NCBI GenBank assembly: GCA_045546275.1
Contig: JAZQCM010000006.1
Coordinates: 1 to 64,000, forward strand
DNA from: RGIG1927 sp045546275
Lineage (GTDB): Bacteria; Bacillota; Clostridia; UMGS1883
Direction: 5' to 3'
Length of the DNA stretch: 64,000 nt
The first letter of the stretch is position 1. Each line of letters opens with the position of its first letter. Both the position numbers and the translations under genes were made by a program. Below, piece by piece: positions 24,926 through 33,790 of this stretch. The notes below the pieces were generated by a model, which made no database searches, had not been told where the DNA came from, and saw only the letters and a program-made list of their open reading frames with translations.

Positions 24926-25356
24926 TGTTAATGCCTAAAAGAGTTAAGCACAGAAAGCAGTTCAGAGGTAGACTCACAGGTACTGCTCTTCGTGGTAATA
25001 AAGTAACAAACGGTGAATTTGGTCTCGTTTCTATGGAACCTGCTTGGATTACAAGCAACCAGATTGAAGCAGCCCGTATCGCTATGACACGTTACATCAA
25101 GCGTGGCGGTAAGGTATGGATCAAAATATTCCCCGATAAGCCTATAACAGAGAAGCCTGCTGAAACACGAATGGGTTCCGGTAAGGGTTCTCCCGAATAC
25201 TGGGTAGCAGTTGTTAAGCCCGGTAGAGTAATGTTCGAAATCGGCGGCGTAGCAGAAGAAACAGCAAGAGAAGCACTTCGTCTTGCAATGCACAAGCTCC
25301 CCGTAAAGTGTAAGATTGCTACACGTGCGGAACAGGAAACGGAGGGTGACAACTAA
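24925..25356 (+). CDS. rplP: 50S ribosomal protein L16
   Basis: The 143-residue protein opens MLMPKRVKHRKQFRGRL and has GKVWIKIFPDKPITEKPAETRMG, the conserved core contacting A-site tRNA. The first ATG (24925) fits the usual ML-x-PKRV start and overlaps the rpsC stop; the second, two codons on, is less likely. The stop overlaps rpmC by one base. Confidence 0.97.
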   Translation: MLMPKRVKHRKQFRGRLTGTALRGNKVTNGEFGLVSMEPAWITSNQIEAARIAMTRYIKRGGKVWIKIFPDKPITEKPAETRMGSGKGSPEYWVAVVKPGRVMFEIGGVAEETAREALRLAMHKLPVKCKIATRAEQETEGDN

Positions 25357-25556
25357 TGAAGGTAAAAGATATCCGTGCACTCAGCACAGAAGAATTAGAA
25401 GTAAAACTCTTTGACCTTAAGAAAGAACTTTTCAATTTAAGATTCCGTAACGCAACTAACCAGCTCGAAAACCCCCTTGAAATTGCCAACGTTAAGAAGA
25501 CAATTGCAAGAGTTAAGACTGTTATTCGCGAAAGAGAACTTGAAAAGACTGTTTAA
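25356..25556 (+). CDS. rpmC: 50S ribosomal protein L29
   Basis: The 66-residue two-helix protein starts MKVKDIRALSTEELEVKL and includes LFNLRFRNATNQLENP, the family signature. It sits next to L23 at the tunnel exit. Start overlaps the rplP stop. Confidence 0.98.
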   Translation: MKVKDIRALSTEELEVKLFDLKKELFNLRFRNATNQLENPLEIANVKKTIARVKTVIRERELEKTV

Positions 25557-25578
25557 TGAGCGAAGGGAGGATATATAA

Positions 25579-25836
25579 ATGACTGAAAGAAATTATCGTA
25601 AGACAAGAATCGGCAAGGTAGTAAGCGATAAGATGGATAAGACTATCGTAGTAGCTATCGAAGACAGTGTAAAGCATCCTCTTTACGGCAAGGTTATTAA
25701 GAGAACCGTAAAGTTTAAGGCTCATGATGAAGAAAATCAGTGCGGTATCGGCGATCGCGTAGAAATCATGGAAACAAGACCGCTCAGCCGCGATAAGAGA
25801 TGGAGACTTGTCCGCATTGTGGAAAAGGCTCGCTAA
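25579..25836 (+). CDS. rpsQ: 30S ribosomal protein S17
   Basis: The 85-residue OB-fold protein has KTRIGKVVSDKMDKTIVV and GIGDRVEIMETRPLSRDKRW, the canonical S17 motifs. It is a primary binder of the 16S 5' domain. Confidence 0.98.
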   Translation: MTERNYRKTRIGKVVSDKMDKTIVVAIEDSVKHPLYGKVIKRTVKFKAHDEENQCGIGDRVEIMETRPLSRDKRWRLVRIVEKAR

Positions 25837-25857
25837 TTGGAAAAGGAGTGAAATAGC

Positions 25858-26226
25858 ATGATTCAACAGCAGAGTCTGTTAAAGGTTGCTGACAACACAG
25901 GTGCTAAGGAACTTATGTGCATCAGAGTGCTTGGCGGCTCCTTCAGAAGATATGGAAATATCGGTGATGTTATTGTTGCTTCCGTTAAGAAAGCAGCGCC
26001 CGGTGGCGTAGTTAAGAAGGGTGACGTTGTTAAGGCAGTTATCGTTCGTAGCGTTAAGGGTGTTAAGAGAGCTGACGGTAGCTATATCAAGTTTGATGAA
26101 AACGCAGCTGTTATCATCAAGGAAGATAAGAACCCCAGAGGTACTCGTATATTCGGACCTGTTGCAAGAGAACTTCGTGACAACGACTACATGAAGATTC
26201 TTTCTCTCGCACCCGAAGTTCTGTAA
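25858..26226 (+). CDS. rplN: 50S ribosomal protein L14
   Basis: The 122-residue protein begins MIQQQSLLKVADNTGAKE and ends in GPVARELRDNDYMKILSLAPEVL, matching bacterial L14 throughout. It contacts 16S rRNA at an intersubunit bridge. Confidence 0.98.
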   Translation: MIQQQSLLKVADNTGAKELMCIRVLGGSFRRYGNIGDVIVASVKKAAPGGVVKKGDVVKAVIVRSVKGVKRADGSYIKFDENAAVIIKEDKNPRGTRIFGPVARELRDNDYMKILSLAPEVL

Positions 26227-26239
26227 GGGAGGCAACGAA

Positions 26240-26566
26240 ATGAGTAAGAGAATTAACATTAAAAAGGGCGATCAGGTTATCGTCATTTCCGGTGAGGAAA
26301 AGAACAAAAAGGGTAAGGTAATTTCCGTTGACCCCGCCTCCTCCCGTGTTATAGTTGAAGGTATCAACATGGTTACAAAGCACAAGAAGCCTCGCAGCCA
26401 GGCTGACCTTGGCGGTATCGTCCACCAGGAAGCAGCTATCGCAGCTAGCAAGGTAATGCACATCTGCGACAAGTGCAAGCAGCCCACAAGACTTGGTTAC
26501 AAGGTTCTTGAAGACGGTGCAAAGGTTCGCGTATGTAAGAAGTGCGGCGAAACATTTGAAAACTAA
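26240..26566 (+). CDS. rplX: 50S ribosomal protein L24
   Basis: The 108-residue protein has the KOW motif near the N-terminus (KKGDQVIVISGEEKNKKGKV) and a C-terminal zinc-ribbon-like pair CDKC and CKKC, as seen in several Firmicute L24 proteins. It starts 50S assembly. Confidence 0.98.
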   Translation: MSKRINIKKGDQVIVISGEEKNKKGKVISVDPASSRVIVEGINMVTKHKKPRSQADLGGIVHQEAAIAASKVMHICDKCKQPTRLGYKVLEDGAKVRVCKKCGETFEN

Positions 26567-26583
26567 GAGAGGAGGACTAAGCA

Positions 26584-27123
26584 ATGTCAACACTTAAGAC
26601 ACTTTATAAAGAAGAAGTTGCAGGCGCTCTTATGAAGAAGTTCGAATACAAGAGTGCAATGCAGATTCCTAAGATCGAAAAGGTTGTTATCAACATCGGT
26701 CTTGGTGAAGCTAAAGACAATGCTAAGGTTATTGACTCCGCTGCCGCTGATCTCGCATTAATCACAGGTCAGAAGCCTGTAGTTACAAAGGCTAGAAAGT
26801 CCGTTGCTAACTTCAAGATCAGAGAAGGCATGAACCTTGGTGTAAAGGTAACACTTCGTGGCGAAAAGATGTATGAATTCATTGATAAGCTCTTCAACAT
26901 CGCTCTTCCCAGAGTTAGAGACTTCAGAGGCATTAACCCCAATGCTTTTGACGGAAGAGGTAACTACTCCTTAGGTATTAAGGAACAGCTTATCTTCCCT
27001 GAAATCGATTACGATAAGATCGATAAAATCAGAGGTATGGACATCATTTTCGTTACCACAGCTAATACAGACGAAGAGGGCAGAGAGCTCCTTAAGCTCA
27101 TGGGTGCCCCCTTCACAAAGTAA
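26584..27123 (+). CDS. rplE: 50S ribosomal protein L5
   Basis: The 179-residue protein shows NIGLGEAKDNAKVIDSA, TGQKPVVTKARKSVANFKI and the loop PRVRDFRGI. L5 carries 5S rRNA onto the large subunit with L18. Confidence 0.98.
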   Translation: MSTLKTLYKEEVAGALMKKFEYKSAMQIPKIEKVVINIGLGEAKDNAKVIDSAAADLALITGQKPVVTKARKSVANFKIREGMNLGVKVTLRGEKMYEFIDKLFNIALPRVRDFRGINPNAFDGRGNYSLGIKEQLIFPEIDYDKIDKIRGMDIIFVTTANTDEEGRELLKLMGAPFTK

Positions 27124-27142
27124 GCAGGGGAGGAGAATAATT

Positions 27143-27328
27143 ATGGCAAAGAAATCTATGGTTTTAAAGCAGCAGAAAACACCTAAGTTCGCAACAAGAG
27201 CTTACAACAGATGTAAAATCTGCGGAAGACCCCACGCTTATCTCAGAAAGTATGGCGTTTGCCGTATCTGCTTCAGAGAACTTGCGTACAAGGGCGAAAT
27301 CCCCGGTGTTAAGAAGGCAAGCTGGTAA
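27143..27328 (+). CDS. rpsZ: 30S ribosomal protein S14, zinc-binding type
   Basis: A 61-residue C+ form with CKIC (CxxC) and CRIC (CxxC) zinc ligands and the C-terminal GEIPGVKKASW. ATG 27143 follows GGGGAGGAG; a longer frame from 27104 overlaps rplE and lacks a site. The zinc form is usual in Gram-positive spc operons. Confidence 0.97.
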   Translation: MAKKSMVLKQQKTPKFATRAYNRCKICGRPHAYLRKYGVCRICFRELAYKGEIPGVKKASW

Positions 27329-27355
27329 TACAGTCAGAAAAGGAGGTTATTATCT

Positions 27356-27754
27356 ATGCAGATCACAGATCCTATCGCTGATATGCTCACTCGTATCAGA
27401 AATGCAAATTCAGCAAAGCATCAGACAGTTGATGTTCCCGTTTCCAAGATGAAGACAGCTATTGCTGAGATTCTTAAGGAAGAAGGCTACATCAAGGGTT
27501 ATGAAATAGTAGATGACGGAAAGCAGGGTATGATTCGCATTACTCTTAAGTACGGCGCAAACAAGGAAAAGGTTATTTCCGGTATTGAAAGAGTTTCCAA
27601 GCCCGGCCTTCGTGTATACGCAGGTGCAGACGAACTCCCCAGAGTTCTTAAGGGCCTTGGTATAGCAATCGTTTCCACTTCCAAGGGAATTATGACAGAC
27701 AAGAATGCAAGAAAGCTCCACACAGGTGGCGAAGTTTTAGCATTCGTTTGGTAA
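27356..27754 (+). CDS. rpsH: 30S ribosomal protein S8
   Basis: The 132-residue protein opens with TDPIADMLTRIRNAN and ends in TSKGIMTDKNARKLHTGGEVLAFVW. S8 organises the 16S central domain and in other bacteria represses the spc operon. Confidence 0.98.
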   Translation: MQITDPIADMLTRIRNANSAKHQTVDVPVSKMKTAIAEILKEEGYIKGYEIVDDGKQGMIRITLKYGANKEKVISGIERVSKPGLRVYAGADELPRVLKGLGIAIVSTSKGIMTDKNARKLHTGGEVLAFVW

Positions 27755-27775
27755 AATAGATTAGAGGTGAAATAA

Positions 27776-28324
27776 ATGTCAAGAATAGGTAGAAAACCTA
27801 TCGCCATTCCTGCAGGCGTTACAGTTACACTTGGTGAAGGTAACGTTGTTACAGTTAAGGGACCTAAGGGTGAACTTACACAGACAATGCACGGCGATAT
27901 GATAATTAAAGTTGAAGCAGCAGAAGTTATCGTTGAACGTCCTTCTGAACAGAAGCTTCACAAGTCCCTCCACGGTCTTACAAGAACACTTGTTGCTAAC
28001 ATGGTAACAGGCGTATCTGAAGGCTTTAAGAAGGAACTTGAAGTAAACGGTGTAGGTTACCGTGCTCAGAAGCAGGGCAACAAGCTCGTATTGACACTTG
28101 GTTACTCCCACCCCGTTGAAATGGAAGATATTCCCGGATTGACAGTAGATGTGCCTGCCCCCAACAAGATTATTGTTTCAGGCGCAGATAAGCAGGCTGT
28201 AGGTCAGCTTGCAGCGAAGATTCGCGAAAAGAGACCCCCGGAACCCTATAAGGGCAAGGGTATTAAGTATGTTGACGAACGTATCATCCGCAAGGAAGGT
28301 AAAGTCGGCAAGGCTAAGAAGTAA
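27776..28324 (+). CDS. rplF: 50S ribosomal protein L6
   Basis: The 182-residue two-domain protein starts MSRIGRKPIAIPAGV and has the C-terminal rRNA-binding signature PPEPYKGKGIKY. Confidence 0.98.
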   Translation: MSRIGRKPIAIPAGVTVTLGEGNVVTVKGPKGELTQTMHGDMIIKVEAAEVIVERPSEQKLHKSLHGLTRTLVANMVTGVSEGFKKELEVNGVGYRAQKQGNKLVLTLGYSHPVEMEDIPGLTVDVPAPNKIIVSGADKQAVGQLAAKIREKRPPEPYKGKGIKYVDERIIRKEGKVGKAKK

Positions 28325-28341
28325 GAGAGGAGACAAACATT

Positions 28342-28698
28342 ATGATAAGCAAGCCTAACAGCAATAAGGCAAGACTTAAGAGACATGCAAGAATCCGTAA
28401 CAAGATCAACGGCACAGCAAGCTGCCCCCGTCTTTGCGTATTCCGTTCTCTTAAGAACATTTATGCACAGGTTATCGATGATGTTAACGGTGTAACACTT
28501 GTTTCCGCTTCCAGCCTTGAACTTAAGGAAACATATGGCGGAAATAAGGATGCTGCAAAGGAAGTTGGTAAAATGGTTGCAGCAAAGGCTATTGAAAAAG
28601 GTATTAAAGAGGTCGTTTTCGACCGTAGCGGTTATCTCTATCACGGCAGAGTTGCAGAACTTGCAGCAGGTGCTCGTGAAGGTGGATTAGAATTCTAA
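28342..28698 (+). CDS. rplR: 50S ribosomal protein L18
   Basis: The 118-residue 5S rRNA-binding protein has RLKRHARIRNKINGTA and the C-terminal FDRSGYLYHGRVAELA. Confidence 0.98.
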   Translation: MISKPNSNKARLKRHARIRNKINGTASCPRLCVFRSLKNIYAQVIDDVNGVTLVSASSLELKETYGGNKDAAKEVGKMVAAKAIEKGIKEVVFDRSGYLYHGRVAELAAGAREGGLEF

Positions 28699-28715
28699 GG
28701 TGAGGAGGTAGAAGT

Positions 28716-29213
28716 ATGAATCAGCGTATAGATGCATCCACATTGGATCTTAAAGAAAAATTAGTACACGTTAACCGTGTTGCTAAGACTGTTAAGGGTG
28801 GTAGAACAATGCGTTTCTCCGCGCTTATCGTTGTTGGCGACGGTAATGGTCACGTAGGTTGCGGTATGGGTAAGGCAGCTGAAATTCCGGACGCTATCAG
28901 AAAGGGTATTGAAGCTGCAAAGAAGAACTTAATTTCTGTTCCTCTTCTTGATACTACTATTCCTCACGAAGTTATTGGTGAATTTGGTGCAGGTCGCGTT
29001 CTCATTAAGCCCGCAGCAGAAGGTACTGGTGTTATCGCCGGCGGCGGCGTAAGAGCGGTACTCGAACTTGCAGGTGTTCAGAACGTAAGAACAAAGTGCC
29101 TCCGCAGCAACAACCCCACAAACGTGGTTAAGGCAACAATCGCAGGTCTTGCTTCCTTGAAGAGCGCTGAAGAAGTTGCTCGTCTCCGCGGCAAGGACGT
29201 TAACGAACTGTAA
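28716..29213 (+). CDS. rpsE: 30S ribosomal protein S5
   Basis: The 165-residue protein has the S5 signature around VNRVAKTVKGGRTMRFSALIVVGD-like region and GVIAGGGVRAVLELAG. It contributes to decoding accuracy and mRNA entry. Confidence 0.98.
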   Translation: MNQRIDASTLDLKEKLVHVNRVAKTVKGGRTMRFSALIVVGDGNGHVGCGMGKAAEIPDAIRKGIEAAKKNLISVPLLDTTIPHEVIGEFGAGRVLIKPAAEGTGVIAGGGVRAVLELAGVQNVRTKCLRSNNPTNVVKATIAGLASLKSAEEVARLRGKDVNEL

Positions 29214-29227
29214 GGAGGAGTAATACA

Positions 29228-29407
29228 ATGGCTAAACTTAGAATTACTCTCGTAAAGAGTACAGCAGGCAGAAAGGCTAACCAGATTGCAACAGTTAAGG
29301 CTCTCGGCCTCAAGAAAATCAGAGACGTGGTTGAACAGAACGATACACCTCAGATCAGAGGTATGATCGCAACTGTTAGCCATTTGGTTCAGTACGAAGA
29401 AATCTAA
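29228..29407 (+). CDS. rpmD: 50S ribosomal protein L30
   Basis: A 59-residue protein read directly from the sequence: MAKLRITLVKSTAGRKANQ at the start, then the conserved QIATVKALGLKK and the RGMIATVSHLVQYEE end. TAAGGAGG precedes the ATG. Its position between rpsE and rplO is the standard one for the spc operon. Confidence 0.98.
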   Translation: MAKLRITLVKSTAGRKANQIATVKALGLKKIRDVVEQNDTPQIRGMIATVSHLVQYEEI

Positions 29408-29427
29408 CTTTAAGGAGGTGCACTGCA

Positions 29428-29868
29428 ATGAAATTATATGAACTTACACCCGCTCCCGGCAGCAAAAAGGAAGGCTTCAGAAAAGGCCGCGGCCATGGTA
29501 GTGGTAACGGTAAGACAGCAGGCAGAGGTCACAAGGGTCAGAACGCTCGCTCCGGCGGTGGCGTTAGACCGGGCTTCGAAGGCGGTCAGATGCCCTTATA
29601 TCGTCGTCTTCCTAAGCGTGGCTTTACAAATATTTTTGCTAAGGATTATGTAGCAATTAACGTTGAAAAGCTTGAAAAGTTTGAAAACGGTGCAGTAGTT
29701 GATGCTCAGGCACTTAAGGATGCAGGCGTTATTTCCAAGATTCAGGATGGCGTTGTAATCATGGGCAGAGGCGAAATCACAAAGAGCCTTACAGTTAAAG
29801 CAGTTCGCTTTACTGAAAGCGCAAAAGAAAAAATCGAAAAAGCAGGCGGAAAGGCTGAGGTGATCTAA
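29428..29868 (+). CDS. rplO: 50S ribosomal protein L15
   Basis: The 146-residue protein has the glycine-rich N-terminal extension (KGRGHGSGNGKTAGRGHKG) and GFEGGQMPLYRRLPKRGF. It is a late-assembly core protein. Its last codons carry the ribosome-binding site of secY. Confidence 0.98.
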   Translation: MKLYELTPAPGSKKEGFRKGRGHGSGNGKTAGRGHKGQNARSGGGVRPGFEGGQMPLYRRLPKRGFTNIFAKDYVAINVEKLEKFENGAVVDAQALKDAGVISKIQDGVVIMGRGEITKSLTVKAVRFTESAKEKIEKAGGKAEVI

Positions 29869-29869
29869 C

Positions 29870-31153
29870 ATGCTTCAAACATTAAGAAACGCATGGAAGA
29901 TTCCGGACTTGAGAAAGAAGATTCTCTACACAATACTTCTTATTGTTGTTTTCCGCTTTGGTAGTTATATCCCCGTTCCTTGGATTGATGCAAGTGCAGT
30001 TGCTTCCTGGCTCAACAACGAAACAGGCAGCACACTCTTCAATCTTATGGACTCTTTCTCCGGTGGATCTTTGGCAAATGCAACAATTTTCGCAATGTCA
30101 ATCTCCCCCTATATCAACAGCTCCATCATTATGCAGCTTCTTACAGTAGCAATTCCTGCTTTGGAAAGAATGGCTAAAGAAGGCGCTGAAGGCAGAAAGA
30201 AAATCACAAAGATTACAAGATATGTAACAGTTGTTCTCGCTTTGGTTCAGGCTATCGGCCTTTACCTCACATTAAGAAACCTTGGTGCTATCCAGTTAGG
30301 TGCTATGCCTGAATTCTTCATCGCAACATCTATCGTTCTTGCTTTCACAGCAGGTACAGCGTTCCTTATGTGGCTTGGTGAACAGATTACAGGTAAGGGT
30401 ATCGGTAACGGTATTTCAATGATTATCTTCGCAGGTATCGTTGCTTCCGTTCCCAACATGATCCGCACAGCAGCAGAAAACTTTGACGCTTGGTGGAACT
30501 GGGCACTCCTTTTGGTATATGTACTTCTTTCTATCACATTCGTTGTTCTTATCAACGATGCTGAAAGAAGAATTCCTGTACAGTACGCAAAGAGAGTTGT
30601 TGGTAACAAGATGTATGGCGGTCAGTCCTCCAACATTCCCTTAAAGGTTACTCAGGGTGGCGTAATTCCGATTATCTTCGCTATGAGTATCATGACATTC
30701 CCTTCAACATTGGCACAGCTTTTTGCAAACGGCAAAACAACAGGCGTGCTTTACTCAATTGCTCAGTTTATGACAGGTACTTGGTTCTACCCCGTATGTT
30801 ACTTTGTTCTTATTATTGCATTTAGCTATTTCTATGCTTCGATTACTTTCAATCCCATTGAAATTGCTAACAACATTAAGAACAACGGCGGTACTATCCT
30901 CGGTATCCGTGCAGGTAAGCCCACAAGTGACTACATCGCTAAGGTGCTTTCCAAGATTACTCTTATTGGTTCTCTCGCACTTGCAGTTATCGCAGTGCTT
31001 CCCATCATTGTTACATTCGTAACAGGTAGCCAGATTGCTTCTCTTGCACTCACAGGTACATCACTTCTTATCGTAGTTGGTGTTGCTCTTGAAACAGTTA
31101 AGCAGATTGAAGCTCAGATGGTAATGAGACACTACAAAGGATTCTTAGAATAA
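29870..31153 (+). CDS. secY: Protein translocase subunit SecY
   Basis: The 427-residue pore protein of the SecYEG translocon has about ten membrane segments, the plug-region sequence following TM1 (FNLMDSFSGGSLANATIFAMSISPYINSSI) and the C-terminal loop GNGISMIIFAGI. GAGGTGA at 29857-29863, inside the end of rplO, serves the ATG one base after the rplO stop. It must handle export of the many secreted proteins in this window. Confidence 0.98.
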   Translation: MLQTLRNAWKIPDLRKKILYTILLIVVFRFGSYIPVPWIDASAVASWLNNETGSTLFNLMDSFSGGSLANATIFAMSISPYINSSIIMQLLTVAIPALERMAKEGAEGRKKITKITRYVTVVLALVQAIGLYLTLRNLGAIQLGAMPEFFIATSIVLAFTAGTAFLMWLGEQITGKGIGNGISMIIFAGIVASVPNMIRTAAENFDAWWNWALLLVYVLLSITFVVLINDAERRIPVQYAKRVVGNKMYGGQSSNIPLKVTQGGVIPIIFAMSIMTFPSTLAQLFANGKTTGVLYSIAQFMTGTWFYPVCYFVLIIAFSYFYASITFNPIEIANNIKNNGGTILGIRAGKPTSDYIAKVLSKITLIGSLALAVIAVLPIIVTFVTGSQIASLALTGTSLLIVVGVALETVKQIEAQMVMRHYKGFLE

Positions 31154-31184
31154 ACTTTACCTTTGAAAGTGAAAGGGAGATAAT

Positions 31185-31817
31185 ATGAGGTTAGTTTTAT
31201 TAGGCGCTCCCGGCTCCGGCAAGGGTACACAGGCTGAAAAGCTTTCATCCCTTTTAGGAATACCGACAATATCCACAGGCGCAATCATTCGTGAACATAT
31301 CAATGCAAAGACCGAGCTTGGTCTTAAGGCAACAGCCTTTATCGCAGAAGGACAGCTTGTTCCCGATGAGTTAATCATTGATATTGTTATAAATCGTCTT
31401 AACCAGGACGATTGCAAAAACGGTTTCATCCTTGACGGTTTCCCCCGTACAATTCCTCAGGCGGAAGCTGCTGAAAAAATGGGTCTTAACATTGACAAGG
31501 TTCTGGACATTTTTGTTCCCGACGAAGCAATTGTTGACCGCCTTTCCGGCAGACGTGAATGCAGAATATGCAGAACACCCTTCCACACCGTTTACAACGC
31601 ACCCGAAATTCCCGGTGTTTGTGACAAGTGTGGCGGCGAGTTAATCCGCAGAGCAGACGATGAACCCGAAACAATCAAAAAGAGACTTAAGGTCTATCAT
31701 GAAGAAACTGAGCCTCTTGAAGATTTTTACAGAGAACGTGGTGTGCTCACTGTTGTTGAAGGCAGAAAGAAGATTGAGGATACAACACGTGATGTACGTG
31801 AAGCACTTGGTCTTTAA
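31185..31817 (+). CDS. adk: Adenylate kinase
   Basis: It interconverts ATP plus AMP and 2 ADP. The 210-residue protein has the P-loop GAPGSGKGTQ (residues 7-16), the AMP site GFPRT and a long LID with four zinc cysteines (CRIC, CDKC), as in Gram-positive adenylate kinases. Confidence 0.98.
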   Translation: MRLVLLGAPGSGKGTQAEKLSSLLGIPTISTGAIIREHINAKTELGLKATAFIAEGQLVPDELIIDIVINRLNQDDCKNGFILDGFPRTIPQAEAAEKMGLNIDKVLDIFVPDEAIVDRLSGRRECRICRTPFHTVYNAPEIPGVCDKCGGELIRRADDEPETIKKRLKVYHEETEPLEDFYRERGVLTVVEGRKKIEDTTRDVREALGL

Positions 31818-31829
31818 TAGAGGTACACT

Positions 31830-32582
31830 ATGATAGTTCTCAAAACAACCCGTGATTTACAGGCAATGGCAAAAAGCGGTTTAATCGTTGCCAAAGCCTT
31901 GGAAGCTGCCGAAGAGGCAGTTAAACCCGGAATGACAACGGCACGGCTTAACAGTATTGTTGAGAAGGTAATAACAGGCGAAGGGGCAAGACCCTCCTTT
32001 AAGGGCTACAGGGGATTCCCTGCCTGCTGTTGCATCTCTCCAAACAACGTTGTTGTTCATGGAATTCCCTCTGAAAAGGTTGTCCTCCAGGAGGGTGACA
32101 TCGTAAGTATTGATGTGGGTGCTTTCTTTGAAGGCTTCCACGGAGATGCTGCGAGAACGCTTGCCGTGGGCAAAATATCAGATGAAGCCAGAAGGCTCAT
32201 TGATACAACGCGTGAATGCTTTTTTGAAGGCATGAAGATGGCGGTTGATGGTAACCGTGTAGGTGACATTGGCTTTGCGGTCCAGTCTCATGCAGAAAAG
32301 AATGGCTACAGCGTTGTAAGAGAGCTGGTCGGTCACGGCGTGGGGCGTGAGCTTCACGAGGCTCCCGATGTTCCGAACTTCGGTATAGCGGGAAAAGGTG
32401 TGAGACTGACGAAAGGCATGGTAATAGCAATCGAGCCGATGATAAACATGGGCGTGAAAGAGGTTTCCTTCTCAAAGTTGGACGGTTGGACTGTTACAAC
32501 AAAGGACGGCAAACTTTCTGCTCACTATGAAAACACGGTTGCCATTACGGAAGAAGGACCAAAAATACTGACTTTGAGGTAA
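31830..32582 (+). CDS. map: Methionine aminopeptidase, type I
   Basis: It removes the N-terminal methionine of new proteins. The 250-residue pita-bread enzyme shows all five metal ligands in order: the aspartates in SIDVGAFFEGFHGDAA, His in VGHGVGRELHEAP, Glu in AIEPMIN and Glu in HYENTVAI. It follows adk by 12 bases. Confidence 0.97.
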   Translation: MIVLKTTRDLQAMAKSGLIVAKALEAAEEAVKPGMTTARLNSIVEKVITGEGARPSFKGYRGFPACCCISPNNVVVHGIPSEKVVLQEGDIVSIDVGAFFEGFHGDAARTLAVGKISDEARRLIDTTRECFFEGMKMAVDGNRVGDIGFAVQSHAEKNGYSVVRELVGHGVGRELHEAPDVPNFGIAGKGVRLTKGMVIAIEPMINMGVKEVSFSKLDGWTVTTKDGKLSAHYENTVAITEEGPKILTLR

Positions 32583-32586
32583 CACT

Positions 32587-32853
32587 ATGAACATTTCAGA
32601 TGTTGTTATTTGTAAAAAAGGCAAGTATGACGGCCAAGTATTTTTCGTAATAGACGTAAAAGACGGCTTTGCTTATCTTTCTGACGGCAAAAGACGAAAG
32701 GTTAGTAACCCCAAGAAGAAAAACATTCTTCATCTGGAAAAAACAAATCTTTCCTCCGAAGCTGTTAAAGAAAGGCTTAAAACAGGCTCAAACACTGTTG
32801 ATGCATTAATAAGAGCAGAGCTTAAAAGATTAAAATTCATGTTAGAGTCTTAG
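32587..32853 (+). CDS. KOW-domain RNA-binding protein
   Basis: An 88-residue protein with an N-terminal KOW-like motif (VVICKKGKYDGQVFFVID) and a lysine/arginine-rich body (GKRRKVSNPKKKN). Relatives annotated as KOW-domain or L14e-like RNA-binding proteins occupy this slot between map and infA in many Clostridia. The function is not established; ribosome association is inferred from location. It begins 4 bases after map. Confidence 0.85.
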   Translation: MNISDVVICKKGKYDGQVFFVIDVKDGFAYLSDGKRRKVSNPKKKNILHLEKTNLSSEAVKERLKTGSNTVDALIRAELKRLKFMLES

Positions 32854-32875
32854 TTTCAGATTAGGAGGTATATCC

Positions 32876-33094
32876 GTGGCTAAAGAAGATGTTCTTGAAA
32901 TGGAAGGTACCGTGCTTGAAGCTCTTCCGAACGCAATGTTCCAGATTGAATTAAGCAACGGTCACAAAATATTAGGACACGTTTCCGGTAAGCTCAGAAT
33001 GAATTTCATCAGAATTCTTCCCGGAGACAAGGTAAAAGTAGAGCTCTCGCCTTATGACCTTACAAGAGGCAGAATTACATGGCGCTCTAAATAA
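32876..33094 (+). CDS. infA: Translation initiation factor IF-1
   Basis: The 72-residue OB-fold protein has VLEMEGTVLEALPNAMFQIEL and GDKVKVELSPYDLTRGRI. The start is GTG at 32876, served by TTAGGAGGT at 32861-32869; no ATG fits. IF-1 blocks the A site during initiation. Confidence 0.98.
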   Translation: MAKEDVLEMEGTVLEALPNAMFQIELSNGHKILGHVSGKLRMNFIRILPGDKVKVELSPYDLTRGRITWRSK

Positions 33095-33141
33095 GCGTAT
33101 TGATAACTATTGGTAATTAAATTTATGAGGAGGAATTCACT

Positions 33142-33255
33142 ATGAAGATTAGACCCTCAGTTAAACCGATTTGCGAAAAGTGCAAGATTATCAAGAGAAA
33201 AGGTAAAATCATGGTAATCTGCGAAAACCCCAAGCACAAGCAGAAGCAGGGCTGA
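33142..33255 (+). CDS. rpmJ: 50S ribosomal protein L36, zinc-binding type
   Basis: The 37-residue protein MKIRPSVKPICEKCK followed by KIMVICENPKHKQ has the C-x2-C-x12-C-x4-H zinc ribbon of the C+ form. TGAGGAGG precedes the ATG. It is too short for many gene finders. Confidence 0.97.
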   Translation: MKIRPSVKPICEKCKIIKRKGKIMVICENPKHKQKQG

Positions 33256-33317
33256 TTAATTTTTTCGGCGCGGCTGAACACTAAAAGTGTTGTCGGGAAA
33301 AATTTTATCCCTCATTT

Positions 33318-33326
33318 TGGTATAAT
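33318..33326 (+). promoter_or_regulatory. Extended -10 promoter of the rpsM-rplQ segment
   Basis: TGG-TATAAT (33318-33326) is an extended -10 element in the 152-base gap between rpmJ and rpsM, the largest internal gap of the block. The -35 region (around 33298) is poor, as is common for extended -10 promoters. The ~75-base leader holds short inverted repeats (TCGGATCCGA; GACTTCGGGTC) that could serve autoregulation. Confidence 0.6.
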
Positions 33327-33407
33327 TGTAAGCTGATCAAAATTTTCGGTGTCGGATCCGAACAAGACTTCGGGTCAACAATCATATTATGAAAGGATGA
33401 GAAAAAT

Positions 33408-33776
33408 ATGGCAAGAATTTCCGGTGTGGATTTGCCCCGTGAAAAGCGTGTTGAGATTGGTCTCACATACGTATACGGTATTGGCAGAACCAGCGCAAAG
33501 AAGATCCTTGAAAAGACAGGTATCAATCCTGATACAAGAGTAAAGGACCTTACAGAAGATGAAGTAGCAAAGCTCAGAGACGTTATTGATAATAACTACA
33601 CAGTTGAAGGTGACTTACGTCGTGAAGTAGCTCTTAACATTAAGAGACTTATCGAAGTAGGTTGCTACCGTGGCATCCGTCACAGAAAGGGCCTTCCTGT
33701 TAGAGGTCAGAACACAAAGAACAACGCCCGCACAAGAAAGGGCCCCAAGCGTACAATCGCTAATAAGAAGAAGTAA
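33408..33776 (+). CDS. rpsM: 30S ribosomal protein S13
   Basis: The 122-residue protein starts MARISGVDLPREKRVEIGLTY-like and has GLPVRGQNTKNNARTRKGP near the C-terminus. It contacts P-site tRNA and L5. First gene after the internal promoter. Confidence 0.98.
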   Translation: MARISGVDLPREKRVEIGLTYVYGIGRTSAKKILEKTGINPDTRVKDLTEDEVAKLRDVIDNNYTVEGDLRREVALNIKRLIEVGCYRGIRHRKGLPVRGQNTKNNARTRKGPKRTIANKKK

Positions 33777-33790
33777 GGAGGAGAGCATAA

